Assembly (NCBI GenBank): GCA_002706445.1
Contig: PALE01000042.1
Location: 1-64,000 of the forward strand
Length of the DNA stretch: 64,000 bases
From: Erythrobacteraceae bacterium
GTDB lineage: Bacteria; Pseudomonadota; Alphaproteobacteria; Sphingomonadales; Sphingomonadaceae
Reading direction: 5' to 3'
Shown: piece after piece, positions 36,796-47,890 of the stretch
Layout: every line of letters begins with the position of its first letter
Numbering within the stretch: position 1 is the stretch's first letter
Position numbers and translations under genes: made by a program
The notes under the pieces: generated by a model
What the model was told of the DNA's origin: nothing
Database searches by the model: none
The model's input: the letters and a program-made list of their open reading frames with translations, nothing else

Positions 36796-38057
36796 GGAAT
36801 GCTGCTCACATCGACAACATTCGCGCCGTCCAGCGACAGCGTATCGACGAGACGGTTGGTCGCGATCACCAGCGCGTAGTCGCCGCTTTCAGCCGCTTCC
36901 TTCGACACCAGCAGATCGTCGATCTTCGGCAGCCATGCATAGGCATAGCCGAGGTTCTGCCCGACGAGGTTTTCCGGCTCGATCTGCGGATCGTAAATGT
37001 CGAGATCGAAGCCGCCTTCAAGCAGCTTGCGCGCCATATCGACCGCAGGGCTTTCGCGCAGGTCGTCGGTCTCCAGCTTGAACGCGAGGCCGACCAGCAG
37101 CACCTTCGCACCGCGCGGCAGACCCGAAGTGGCTTTGAGGAACTGGTGGTGCTTGTGCGCCTCGTTCGAACGGATCAGCGAATCCACCAGATGCGTCGCA
37201 GAGCCGGTGTCGGCAGCGATATACTGGAGTGCGCGCACGTCCTTGGGCAGACACGATCCGCCGAACGCGCCGCCGGGGCGGGTGTAATAGGCCGACAGGT
37301 TGAGCTTGGTGTCGCTCTTGAAGATTTCGTGCACCGCCTTCGCCGAGATATCGAGGTTCTGGCACACGCGCCCAATCTCATTGGCAAAGGCGACTTTCAC
37401 CGCGTGCCATGAATTGTCGACGAATTTGGTGATTTCGGCTTCGCGCAGGCCGACTTCGAAAATGGGCGCCTCGATGCCTTCGTGCAGCGCGTGCATATTG
37501 GCAGAGGGCTGCCCGCCCAGCGTGCCGATCACGATCTTGGGCGGGTTGAAATAATCGGCAATGGCCGAGGCTTCGCGCAGGAATTCGGGGTTGTAGACCA
37601 GCTCGACGGCATCGGTCGCCTTGTCGCCCAGCGCGCCTTCGATGATCGGCCAGATGATGTTCTCGCAAGAGCCGGGGCGCATAGTCGAACGGTAGGCGAG
37701 CGTCAGCGGCTTTTCGCGGTCCGGCTTCAGCGCCGCTGCGATGTTCTGCGTGACCTGCGCGATATAGGTCATGTTGTGCGCGCCATCGACTCCGCTCGGC
37801 GTGCCGACGCACACGATGGCGATATCGGCATCGTCGAGCTGGTCGGTCAGCTCTGTCGTTGCGCTGATGCGGCCTTCGGCATGCGCCTTTGCGATCAATT
37901 CATCGAGGCCGGGTTCATAAACCGGTGCGCGTGCCGAGTTGAGCGCGTCGACTTTGGCCGCGCTGACATCGACGCCGACCACCGTGTGGCCTTCGCTGGC
38001 GATGCACCCGGCAGCGGTAGAACCGACATAACCGAGACCGAAAATAGCGATTTTCAA
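36792..38057 (-). CDS. UDP-glucose/GDP-mannose 6-dehydrogenase family protein
   Basis: TTG start inferred: 'LKIAIFGLGYVGSTAAGCIASEGHTVVGVDV', 'GGAFGGSCLPKDVRAL' resembling AlgD-type GDP-mannose dehydrogenases. Confidence 0.87.
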   Translation of the reverse strand: MKIAIFGLGYVGSTAAGCIASEGHTVVGVDVSAAKVDALNSARAPVYEPGLDELIAKAHAEGRISATTELTDQLDDADIAIVCVGTPSGVDGAHNMTYIAQVTQNIAAALKPDREKPLTLAYRSTMRPGSCENIIWPIIEGALGDKATDAVELVYNPEFLREASAIADYFNPPKIVIGTLGGQPSANMHALHEGIEAPIFEVGLREAEITKFVDNSWHAVKVAFANEIGRVCQNLDISAKAVHEIFKSDTKLNLSAYYTRPGGAFGGSCLPKDVRALQYIAADTGSATHLVDSLIRSNEAHKHHQFLKATSGLPRGAKVLLVGLAFKLETDDLRESPAVDMARKLLEGGFDLDIYDPQIEPENLVGQNLGYAYAWLPKIDDLLVSKEAAESGDYALVIATNRLVDTLSLDGANVVDVSSIP

Positions 38058-38230
38058 AATGCGGCTCCAGAAATTGTGCCGTTGGAAGATAGGGCCGTGA
38101 AACTTAGGGGGTTTCGCGTAGCAAGGGGGGCTTTGTGGTGCAACGCACAATCCGGAAACGGTCCCACATGGGCACTTGCATGCACAATCTGTCCGCGCCA
38201 GAAAGCCCCGCGAATAGGGAGAGAGAGTTT

Positions 38231-39310
38231 ATGAGCAAGGCCGCTGGACCGCTTGCGGGGCTTAAAGTCATCGAATTTGCAGGGATCGGACCGGGGCCGC
38301 ATGTTGCCATGCTGCTCGCCGATCTGGGCGCGGAAGTGGTGCGGATCGACCGTCCCGGGGGCGGGGTGATGAACCCGATTGTCGAGCGTGCGCGCAACCG
38401 TGTGACGGTCGATATGAAGTCCGAGGAAGGCAAGGCGTTCTGCCTCGATGCGGCGAGCAAGGCCGATGTGCTGATCGAAGGCCTTCGTCCCGGCGTGATG
38501 GAGCGGCTGGGCATGGGGCCCGACGAATTGCTCGCTGCCAATCCGCGGCTTGTTTACGCGCGCATGACCGGTTGGGGGCAGGACGGCCCGCTCGCAAAAG
38601 CTGCCGGACACGACATCAACTATATCGCAATCACCGGCGCGCTCGACGCAATCGGCAAGCCGGGCGAGCCCGCGATCCCGCCGCAAAATCTCGTCGGCGA
38701 TTTCGGCGGCGGGTCGATGTATTGCGCTTTCGGCATCATGGCCGCGCTTTATGAGCGGGAGCGTTCGGGCAAGGGGCAGGTGGTCGATGCGGCGATTGTC
38801 GATGGCGTTACCAGCCTGATGAGCTTTTTCTTCGGCCAGCAGCATGGAGCAATCCGCACTACGAAGCGTGGCGAGGGCCTGCTCGGCGGCGGCGCGCATT
38901 TCTACCAGTGCTATGAAACGGCCGACGGCAAGGAAATCTCGCTGGGGTCGATCGAGCCGCAGTTCTACGCCGAGCTGGTTGCGCGTGCGGGCCTGCCCGA
39001 AGACGTCGCGACGACGCAGATGGACCCGTCCAAATGGGCCGAGAACAAGGAAAAGCTCGCCGCACTGTTCAAGACCAAGACGCAGGCCGAATGGAACGAA
39101 CTGCTCGAAGGCACAGACGTTTGCTACGGCCCTGTCGTCCCGCTCGACGAGGTGCACGAGCATCCGCATATGAAAGCGCGCGGCACCTATGTGGAGCATG
39201 AGGGCAAGCTTCACCCCGCTCCCGCGCCGCGCTTCAGCCGGACACCGGGCGAGGTGCGCTCGAGCGCCGATGACGGTGCTGCCGTGGTGGCCGGCTGGTC
39301 GAAGGAATAG
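38231..39310 (+). CDS. CaiB/BaiF CoA-transferase family (alpha-methylacyl-CoA racemase-like)
   Basis: 'GPLAGLKVIEFAGIGPGPHVAMLLADLGAEVVRIDRPGGG'. Confidence 0.92.
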   Translation: MSKAAGPLAGLKVIEFAGIGPGPHVAMLLADLGAEVVRIDRPGGGVMNPIVERARNRVTVDMKSEEGKAFCLDAASKADVLIEGLRPGVMERLGMGPDELLAANPRLVYARMTGWGQDGPLAKAAGHDINYIAITGALDAIGKPGEPAIPPQNLVGDFGGGSMYCAFGIMAALYERERSGKGQVVDAAIVDGVTSLMSFFFGQQHGAIRTTKRGEGLLGGGAHFYQCYETADGKEISLGSIEPQFYAELVARAGLPEDVATTQMDPSKWAENKEKLAALFKTKTQAEWNELLEGTDVCYGPVVPLDEVHEHPHMKARGTYVEHEGKLHPAPAPRFSRTPGEVRSSADDGAAVVAGWSKE

Positions 39311-39316
39311 GCGCAC

Positions 39317-39769
39317 ATGGCAGGCAAATTCTTCGACGAATGGACGGTGGGCGAGCGCATCACCCACGAAATCCGCCGCACGGTGACAGAGACCGACAAT
39401 CTGCTGTTCTCGACCATGACCCACAATCCGCAGCCCTTGCACCTCGATATCGAGGCAGCGAAGGCGAGCGGGTTCGGGCAGATTCTGGTCAATTCGACCT
39501 TCACCTTCAGCCTGCTGGTCGGACTGTCGGTGGGGGACACGACGCTCGGCACGCTGGTCGCCAATCTGGGGTTCAACAATGTGGTGACCCCGAACCCGGT
39601 CTTTATCGGCGACACGCTGCGCGCAGAGACCGAGATCAAGGAATTGCGCGAAAGCAAATCGCGCCCTCAGGCCGGCATCGTCACCTTCACCCATGAGCTG
39701 TTCAACCAGCGCGATGAAGTCGTCTGCCGCTGCGAACGCTCGGCGCTGCTCAACCGCAAGCCTGCTTGA
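39317..39769 (+). CDS. MaoC family dehydratase
   Basis: '[40 protein letters not shown]'. Confidence 0.9.
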   Translation: MAGKFFDEWTVGERITHEIRRTVTETDNLLFSTMTHNPQPLHLDIEAAKASGFGQILVNSTFTFSLLVGLSVGDTTLGTLVANLGFNNVVTPNPVFIGDTLRAETEIKELRESKSRPQAGIVTFTHELFNQRDEVVCRCERSALLNRKPA

Positions 39770-39822
39770 CGGCCCCTCGCTTCCGGGCGCATTACCGTTC
39801 GGTAGAGAGAGGGAGGGAACCT

Positions 39823-41742
39823 ATGCGCAAGTCATGGATTGCGTTTGCGACCGGCAGCGTATTGGCGCTGGCCGCGTGCAACAGCGAGCCGGAAGCAACG
39901 CCCGAGCAGGCGGGCAATGGCGAAGACACGATCGAACTCGCCGAGTTTCCCGACCGGCCCTATTGGGGCGACACCCATCTCCACACCGACAATTCGGTCG
40001 ATGCCTTCGGCTTTGGCGTAAGGCTCGGGCCCGAAGATGCGCTGCGGTTCGCGCGCGGCGAGACGGTGACGGCCACCACCGGCTCCGAGGCAAAGCTGTC
40101 GCGGCCGCTCGATTTCCTCGTGATCGCCGACCACTCCGACGCGCTGGGCGCGACCCGGCGGCTGTATGATGCGCCGCGCTGGTATGTCGACTGGGTTATC
40201 AATGATCCGACCGTGCTCCGCTGGTACGACATGATGCACGAAAGCCCCGAGCAATCGACGCTCGCGATTGCCGAACTGATCACGGCAGCCGCGGACGGGA
40301 CCGTGCCGGAAGCTCTCGCCGACCCCGAGAAAGCACAGGAGGGGACCGAGGACATCTGGACCACGCACCTCGGCCTGATCGACCGCTATAACGAGCCGGG
40401 CGTGTTTACCGCGCTGGGCGGGTTCGAATGGACCGCCATGCCCGACGGTAACAATCTGCACCGCGTGGTGATGTTCCGCGACGGCAGTGCGCGGACCCTG
40501 GAAGTTCTCCCCTTCCCCGGCATCAACAGCACGGTCGAGCAATTGTGGGATTACATGGACGCCTATCGCACGGCGACCGGCGGCGAAGTGCTGGCGATCC
40601 CGCACAATTCGAACCTGTCGAACGGACTGATGTTCGAAATGACGCTCGCCGACGGTTCGCCCATGACCGCCGAATATGCCGCGCGCCGTGCGGCAAACGA
40701 GCCGGTGGTCGAGGTAACCCAGATCAAGGGCGACAGCGAAACCCACCCCTTCCTTTCTCCCAATGACGAGATGGCAGGGTTCGGCGTGAAGGGCTGGGAG
40801 CTGGGCAATCTCCCGCTCACCCACCGCGCCACGCCCGATATGTATGCAGGCTCTTACGTGCGCTCGGCGCTGCTGCGGGGTCTCAGCCTCGAAGCGCAGC
40901 TTGGCGTGAACCCGTATGCTTTCGGCATGGTCGGTTCGACCGATAGCCACACCGCGCTTGCGACCGGCGACGAGGACAATTTCTACGGCAAGCACACGGG
41001 TAACGAGCCGTCTTACAAGGACCGCGCCAACCATTCGCAGAACCTAGGCACGCGCGAAGGGCGTTTCGGTTGGCACTATCTCGCAGGCGGTTATGCGGCC
41101 GCCTGGGCGCGGGGCAACACGCGGGCGGAAATCTTCGACGCGTTCAAGCGGCGTGAAGTCTATGCGACCACCGGCCCGCGCATGACGGTGCGCGTCTTCG
41201 GCGGGTTCGACTTCACGGCACAGGATTGGGACGGCGACTGGGTGCGCGCAGGCTATACCCGCGGCGTACCGATGGGCGGCGAGTTGCAGGAAAGTGGCAA
41301 TGCGCCTTCCTTCCTCATCAGCGCACTGAAAGACCCCGACGGGGCGAACCTGGACCGTGTGCAGGTGGTGAAGGGCTGGCTCGATGCCTCGGGCGAGGCG
41401 CAGGAGCGCGTCTATGATGTTGTGTGGAGCGACATGGACAGCCGCGCCCGTAGCGGTGGCTCAGTTCCGGCGGTGGGCGACACGGTGAACCGCGAGGATG
41501 CGACCTACACCAACACCATCGGCGCGGCGGAACTGCGCACGACATGGATCGATCCCGATTACACACCGGGCAGCAGCGCGTTCTACTATGTCCGTGTGCT
41601 GGAGATACCGACCCCGCGCTGGACGTTGTTCGACGCGGTGCGTTTCGGGATCACTTTGTCCGAGGATGCGATGGCGGATGCCGTTGCGCAGGAGCGCGCC
41701 TATACCTCGCCGATCTGGCTCAAGACCAAGCCCGCCGGATGA
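39823..41742 (+). CDS. DUF3604 family lipoprotein
   Basis: Lipobox 'LALAACNSE'; 'PYWGDTHLHTDNSVDAFGFG', 'RPLDFLVIADHSDALG'. Confidence 0.88.
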   Translation: MRKSWIAFATGSVLALAACNSEPEATPEQAGNGEDTIELAEFPDRPYWGDTHLHTDNSVDAFGFGVRLGPEDALRFARGETVTATTGSEAKLSRPLDFLVIADHSDALGATRRLYDAPRWYVDWVINDPTVLRWYDMMHESPEQSTLAIAELITAAADGTVPEALADPEKAQEGTEDIWTTHLGLIDRYNEPGVFTALGGFEWTAMPDGNNLHRVVMFRDGSARTLEVLPFPGINSTVEQLWDYMDAYRTATGGEVLAIPHNSNLSNGLMFEMTLADGSPMTAEYAARRAANEPVVEVTQIKGDSETHPFLSPNDEMAGFGVKGWELGNLPLTHRATPDMYAGSYVRSALLRGLSLEAQLGVNPYAFGMVGSTDSHTALATGDEDNFYGKHTGNEPSYKDRANHSQNLGTREGRFGWHYLAGGYAAAWARGNTRAEIFDAFKRREVYATTGPRMTVRVFGGFDFTAQDWDGDWVRAGYTRGVPMGGELQESGNAPSFLISALKDPDGANLDRVQVVKGWLDASGEAQERVYDVVWSDMDSRARSGGSVPAVGDTVNREDATYTNTIGAAELRTTWIDPDYTPGSSAFYYVRVLEIPTPRWTLFDAVRFGITLSEDAMADAVAQERAYTSPIWLKTKPAG

Positions 41743-42527
41743 CTTTGCCCGGCTGGACGCGCGAACCGCTGGTCCATTTTCTTGTCGCAGGCGCGGCGCT
41801 CTATATCGCGCTGACATGGGGCGGCACGCCGGTCGATCCGGCCTCGCGGGTGATCGATGTCGGCGCAGAGGAGCAGGCGCAGATCGCGCTGACTTTCGAG
41901 CGCACGATGGGCCGTGCACCGACCGATGCCGAACTCGATGCAGCGATTGACCGCTATGTCCGCGACGAAGTGCTTTACCGCGAGGCGCTGCGACTGGGGC
42001 TCGATCAGGGCGATGCGGTGGTGCGTCAGCGCATGGTGTCGAAGATGGATATGTCGGCAGGTCTCGCTGCCGAGGCCGCCGACCCGGACGAGGCCACGCT
42101 GCGCGCCTATTTCGACGCCAATGCCTCGCGCTATTCGGGCGGATCGGTGGTGACGTTCGAGCAGGCCTTTTTCGAAAGCCAACTGGCGGCACGTTCGGCG
42201 CGTGCTTCGGGTGCGGTGTCGGGAGAGGCGATCAGCCTGCCCGCTTCGCTGATCGACGTGCCCGAACGTGAGGTGCAGAGCCGCTTTGGCGAGCAGTTTT
42301 CGCGTGAATTGGCAGCGCTTCAGCCGGACGATGGCTGGCAGGGGCCGGTGCAATCGGGTTTCGGATGGCATCTCGTCAAACTGAAGGATCGCACGGCGCT
42401 TCCCGGCGATTTCGAAGCGGTGCGAGATCGCGTTCAGAACGACTGGCGCACCGATGAAATGGCGGCCCGAAAAGCGCGAGCCTTCGAAATTCTGCGCAGC
42501 GCCTACAGGGTCGAAATCGACCGATGA
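41739..42527 (+). CDS. Peptidyl-prolyl cis-trans isomerase (parvulin/SurA-like, membrane anchored)
   Basis: 'QPDDGWQGPVQSGFGWHLVKLKDRT' parvulin signature; ATGA overlap with DUF3604 gene. Confidence 0.85.
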   Translation: MTLPGWTREPLVHFLVAGAALYIALTWGGTPVDPASRVIDVGAEEQAQIALTFERTMGRAPTDAELDAAIDRYVRDEVLYREALRLGLDQGDAVVRQRMVSKMDMSAGLAAEAADPDEATLRAYFDANASRYSGGSVVTFEQAFFESQLAARSARASGAVSGEAISLPASLIDVPEREVQSRFGEQFSRELAALQPDDGWQGPVQSGFGWHLVKLKDRTALPGDFEAVRDRVQNDWRTDEMAARKARAFEILRSAYRVEIDR

Positions 42528-43516
42528 TCCGCTGGCTTGTCGCCGCTATTCTGGCGCTCGCCGCAGCGCCGCTCGCCGCCGACGAATTGCGCCCGTCGGT
42601 GATCGAGATGACCGAGCGGACGCAGGGCGAATGGGTGCTCGACTGGAAGCTGCCCGTCGCCGCATCGCGCGCACAGACCGCTGCACCGTTTGCGCAGCCC
42701 GTCATCCCTGAAAGCTGCACGCTCAAGGGCGAGCCTGTGCAACGCGCCGAGGCACTGGCTCTAGTGGGCCGCGCCGATCTCTCCTGCGAAGGCGGGCTTG
42801 CAGGCGAGAGTTTCGGCCTCAGCGAACTCATCGGCAATGCCGACGCCATTGCGCGCTTCGTGCCGCTGGAGCGTCCGGTGCAAAGCTTCCGCCTCACCGC
42901 CGAAACGCCAGCCGCAACGATCCTCGCAGAGCCGGATCGCTGGCAGGTTCTGCGCGACTATCTGGTGATCGGGGCAGAGCATATCTTGTTCGGCTGGGAC
43001 CACTTGCTGTTCGTCATCGCGCTGGTGCTGCTGGTGCGGGGGCCGTGGCCAGTGGTGAAAGCGGCAACGGCGTTTACCGTGGCGCATTCCATTACGCTGG
43101 TGGCGACCACGCTCGGCTACACCGGCCTGCCGGGCCGCCCGGTCGAGGCGCTGATCGCGCTCTCCATCGTGTTCCTCGCGGTCGAGGTCGCACTGGTGCT
43201 GCGCGAACCCGAAAGGCGGACTTTCACGCGGCGTTTCCCGTGGGTGGTCGCCTTCGGTTTCGGTCTGGTCCACGGTTTCGGCTTTGCAGGAGCGCTCGCC
43301 GATATCGGCTTGCCGCAAGGCGAGATTGCAAGCGCGCTGCTGGCGTTCAATCTCGGGGTGGAGGCAGGGCAATTGCTGGTGATCGCAGCATTGGTGGCTC
43401 TGCTCGCCGTGCTCACCCGCACCGCGCCCAAGGTCGAGGCTCCCGCGCTCCGGTTTGCCACCTATGGCATCGGCATCACGGGCAGCTTCTGGCTGATCGA
43501 GCGCGTGGTCGGTTAA
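42524..43516 (+). CDS. HupE/UreJ family membrane protein
   Basis: 'YLVIGAEHILFGWDHLLFVIALVLLV', 'AFTVAHSITLVATTLGY', 'FGFGLVHGFGFAGAL'. Confidence 0.88.
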   Translation: MIRWLVAAILALAAAPLAADELRPSVIEMTERTQGEWVLDWKLPVAASRAQTAAPFAQPVIPESCTLKGEPVQRAEALALVGRADLSCEGGLAGESFGLSELIGNADAIARFVPLERPVQSFRLTAETPAATILAEPDRWQVLRDYLVIGAEHILFGWDHLLFVIALVLLVRGPWPVVKAATAFTVAHSITLVATTLGYTGLPGRPVEALIALSIVFLAVEVALVLREPERRTFTRRFPWVVAFGFGLVHGFGFAGALADIGLPQGEIASALLAFNLGVEAGQLLVIAALVALLAVLTRTAPKVEAPALRFATYGIGITGSFWLIERVVG

Positions 43517-44919
43517 TCCGCCACGAAATCTCCGCCGAGCGCTTGCCACAGGACAATCCGCGCGCGTTGCGCCCGGCCCAGAGCCGCAGCCGCACGCTCT
43601 CCGCTCGCATCGGCAGCGCGGCGCGCTTCGAGCACTTCGAGGAAGCTGGCGAGCCCTGCGCGATAGCGATCGTTGGCGAGGCTTGCAGCGCGTTGAAGCT
43701 GCTCGTGTTCATCCTGCGCCAGCGCGGCTTCGGCGTCGGCGGCGTCGATCAGGCCATAGGCCGCTTCGGCGTCGCCCAGCGCCTGATAAACCGCACCGCG
43801 ATAGGCCTGAAAGGCCGCGCGCTTGTTCGCAGCCGCGCCGTCGATCCCGGCTTCGATCCGCCCGAAGTCGAGCAGCGGGGCGGCCACGCCTGCCGCCAGG
43901 GAACCGACCAGAGAATCTTCGTCGAACAGGTCGCCCGGATTGAAGGCTAGCAGGCCGAGCACCGCCGAAAGCGTCAGCTTGGGGAAGCGCGCGCGTGCGG
44001 CGGCGGCGAGCTCGGCATCGGTTGCGGCCAGCTCCGCAGCGGCGGCGGCGACATCGGGGCGGTTGGCGAGCAATTGCGAGGGTAGCGCCGCGGGCGCAGC
44101 CTGCTGGCGCAGCGCCGGACCTGCTTGCGCCAACGCAGCGTTCACTTCCGCGCCCGTCTTTCCGGTCAAGGTGATCAGCCGCCCGACAATCCGCACCCGC
44201 TCGCTTTGCAGCGCGGCAAGGCGCGAGCGCGAGGCGCTAGCGGCGGCTTCGGCACGGACACGGTCGAAACCGGGAGCGATTCCCGCTTCCTCGCGCGTGC
44301 GGGCGAGGCCTGCGAGCCTTTGCGCGGCTTCGACATCGCTGGTGATCGCTGCGCTGCGCGCTTCGATCACGCGCCAGTCGGAAACGCTCGCGGCGATCTC
44401 GCCCAGCAGAGCGAGCCGCACCGCAGCCGCCGATGCGCTCGCCGCGTCGATCCGCGCAATCGCGGCGCGTTCCTGTGCGCGCAACTGGCCGAAGATGTCG
44501 GCATCCCAGCGCGCGGTGAGGTTTGTGCCATAGGACACGCGCTCGGTGTCGATGAATTGCGCGAATTGCGCGCTCGAGCCGAACTGGTCGGGGTTGGTGC
44601 GCGTTCCGGTGACGTTTGCGTCGACGCCGATATTGGGCAGCCGCTCGGACCCTGCTCGCCGCGCTCCGGCGCGTGCCGCATCGACACGGGCGAGCGCTTC
44701 GGCAAGGCTCGGCGCGCCTTCGAGCGCCGCTTGCGAGAGCGTGCGATAGGCCGCATCGTTCACCGGCATCAGCGCATCGAGCGCCGCCTCGCTGGTGCTG
44801 TCTGGCGCGTAGAAGAAGTCTTGCGGAAGCTCCGGCGCGGGGGTCGCGATTTCGGGCGCTGGCCCGGCAGCACAAGCGGCGAGGCTTGCGCTCATTGTGA
44901 GGACGATCAGGCGGCGCAT
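43513..44919 (-). CDS. NodT-type outer membrane efflux lipoprotein
   Basis: Lipobox 'SASLAACAAGP'; two OEP repeats, 'LLANRPDVAAAAAELAATDAELAAARARFPKLTL'. Confidence 0.9.
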   Translation of the reverse strand: MRRLIVLTMSASLAACAAGPAPEIATPAPELPQDFFYAPDSTSEAALDALMPVNDAAYRTLSQAALEGAPSLAEALARVDAARAGARRAGSERLPNIGVDANVTGTRTNPDQFGSSAQFAQFIDTERVSYGTNLTARWDADIFGQLRAQERAAIARIDAASASAAAVRLALLGEIAASVSDWRVIEARSAAITSDVEAAQRLAGLARTREEAGIAPGFDRVRAEAAASASRSRLAALQSERVRIVGRLITLTGKTGAEVNAALAQAGPALRQQAAPAALPSQLLANRPDVAAAAAELAATDAELAAAARARFPKLTLSAVLGLLAFNPGDLFDEDSLVGSLAAGVAAPLLDFGRIEAGIDGAAANKRAAFQAYRGAVYQALGDAEAAYGLIDAADAEAALAQDEHEQLQRAASLANDRYRAGLASFLEVLEARRAADASGERAAAALGRAQRARIVLWQALGGDFVAD

Positions 44920-44923
44920 TGGA

Positions 44924-45922
44924 CTATTCCTCCCCGCTCGCCGCGCTTTCCTTCGCGGGGATAAAGGCGTCGATTTGCTGGCCGACACGGAAAGCGTCCG
45001 TCTGTGCGCTTTGCGGTAGAGCGTAGATCAGCTGCAGCACGCGCACATCCACGCGTTCCGCCGCGCTGTTGGTAAGCGAGCGCTTGGGGACGACCTGAGG
45101 CTCGGCGCGCACGAAAGTGGCCTCGACCTGTATTTCCGCCGCACCGCGCGGGGAAACGATGGCGGGCGCGCCAAGTTTGACGCGGGCGGCTTCGTTCTCG
45201 TCGATATCGACGCGGATATGCAGCGGGTTGGTCTCGCCCATCTGGATGAAGGGCGCGCTGTTGCCGCCCTGTGTTGCGACATATTCGCCGGGCCGGATGT
45301 TCACGGCCAGAATTTCACCCGCAATCGGCGCGCGCACGGTCAGCCGGCCCAGCTCGGTTCGGGCCGAGGCGGCCTGCGCCTGCGCAGCGTTGAGACGCGC
45401 GCGGGCGAGAGTAAGCCGGCTCGCCGCTGCGCTGGCTTCGCCTTCTGCACGGATGACTTCGGCGCGGCTGACAGCGGCCGGATCGTCGAGGCTCTTGTAG
45501 AGCGCGAGCTGCTGCTGCGCGGTGTTTTGCGCCGCCTGCGCTTCGCCAATGGCGGCACGCGCCTCTCCGATTGCGGCATTGGCTTCGGAGAGCCGCGCGC
45601 GGGTGGCGCGGTCATCGACGAGGAACAGCGGCTGACCCTTCTCGACGCGGTCGCCCGGCATCACCCGAAGGTCCGTCACCAGTCCCGACAGGGCCGAGCC
45701 GATATCGATGATCTCGCTTGCAGGCTCGACGATGCCGGAGCCTGCCACCCGCTCGCTGTTCGCCAGTTCGCCGGTCGCTTTGGGAGGCTCGTTGACAGGC
45801 TCGGCGGTCTCGCGGTCTGGCAGGTTGGCGACCAGATAGATCACCGCGATGATCAGTCCGACACCGGCAATCACCGGCAGGATCTGGCGCGAGAAGCTGA
45901 TGTTCGAAGGAAGGAGAGCCAT
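44924..45922 (-). CDS. HlyD-family periplasmic adaptor
   Basis: 'GSGIVEPASEIIDIGSALSGLVTDLRVMPGDRVEKGQPLFLVDD'. Confidence 0.9.
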   Translation of the reverse strand: MALLPSNISFSRQILPVIAGVGLIIAVIYLVANLPDRETAEPVNEPPKATGELANSERVAGSGIVEPASEIIDIGSALSGLVTDLRVMPGDRVEKGQPLFLVDDRATRARLSEANAAIGEARAAIGEAQAAQNTAQQQLALYKSLDDPAAVSRAEVIRAEGEASAAASRLTLARARLNAAQAQAASARTELGRLTVRAPIAGEILAVNIRPGEYVATQGGNSAPFIQMGETNPLHIRVDIDENEAARVKLGAPAIVSPRGAAEIQVEATFVRAEPQVVPKRSLTNSAAERVDVRVLQLIYALPQSAQTDAFRVGQQIDAFIPAKESAASGEE

Positions 45923-45935
45923 AGGTCAGGGTCCG

Positions 45936-46660
<725 letters not shown>

Positions 46661-46664
<4 letters not shown>

Positions 46665-47797
46665 CTGAACACCGAGGCCGGTTCGGTGTTGAGCACGCTG
46701 CGCAGCGCCAGCCAGCCCGTGAGGGCGAGAATCAGGACCACCGCGACAAGGCTCACCAGGGGGATTTGCCATGGGATGTAGAACCCCTTGAACTGCGGCA
46801 CCGCGCTGAATGCGTACATGAAGCCCGCCGTGCCCAGCACGCCCAGCGCATAGCCGACCGACCCCACCAGCAGCGCCTGCGCGCCCACCATGCGGACGAT
46901 CTTGCTATTGGTTACGCCAATGGCTTTGAGCGCGCCGAACTGCTTGATGTTGTCGCGGATGAAGAGGCTGAAAGTAAGGCCGACAATCGCGACCCCGACG
47001 ATAAAGCCCAGTGCCACGGTGATACCGAAATTGGTCGGGATGCCGGTGTTCTGGATGATGAAGTCGATGCCCGCCTGCGCGAACTCGTCCCGTGTCTCGG
47101 CTTTCAGCCCGGTCTGCTCCTCGATCCGCGCTGCGACCGTTGCCGCGTCCTGCCCTTCGCTCACGCCCGCGAGCACGAAGGAGAGGCGGTTGCGCGAGCC
47201 CGGCACGTAATTCAGCGCATTGGTGTATTTGGTGTAGAGCACGACCTGGCTGGTGAAGGCGGGGATCGAATCCGCCACGCCGCGGATCACCGCGCGCTGG
47301 TCGTTGAGTTCGAGCCGCTGGCCGATCGGGTCGGTTCCGTCGGCGAACATATTGGTGACGCCGACATCGTCGATGATCACCGAATCGGGCCGCGACAGGA
47401 CGTTCTTGTCCCCTTCGAGCATGTTACGCGGCAGGCCGATCAAAGTGGCATCGTCCACCCCGATAATCGCCACGCCTTCCAGATCGCCCGTGCTGGTGCG
47501 GACCGACGCGGCGGCGCGCAGATGCGGCACCGCCCATTCAACCCCGCGCACCGAGCGCACTTCGTCGAGCGCGGTGGAGGGCATTTCATATTTCACATCG
47601 GTGGTGCGGCTGACCGGGTCCATCACCCAGATTTCCGCCTCCGGCGCGTTGAACACGCCGCTCGCCCCGCGCTCGATCAGATTGACGAAGATCGTCAGCT
47701 GCTGGGTGATGAGCAGGGTCGAGAATGCGATACCGAACAGCAGACCGTAGAATTTCTGCGCGTCGCCGGTGAGCATTCGGATCGCGATCCAGAGCAT
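46661..47797 (-). CDS. FtsX-like ABC transporter permease (DevC-like)
   Basis: 'MLWIAIRMLTGDAQKFYGLLFGIAFSTLLITQQ', C-terminal FtsX domain 'IRDNIKQFGALKAIGVTNSKI'. Confidence 0.9.
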
Positions 47798-47854
47798 CGG
47801 GCAGGCCTTTGGAGTTGGAGAGGGACTTGCGGAAAGGACGGGAATCGACAATAT

Positions 47855-47888
47855 TGAACGTTGCCGTTTAATTGAACGCTATCGTTCA
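47855..47888. promoter_or_regulatory. Two tandem operator-like inverted repeats between the exporter operon and the tetR gene
   Basis: TGAACG-ttgc-CGTTTA (47855-47870) and TGAACG-ctat-CGTTCA (47873-47888), 18 bp apart. Confidence 0.65.
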
Positions 47889-47890
47889 TT

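Noticed and set aside
38054-39694. 546-aa minus-strand ORF opposite the CaiB/MaoC genes
   Set aside because: Shadow ORF; the plus strand encodes conserved CoA-transferase and MaoC proteins.
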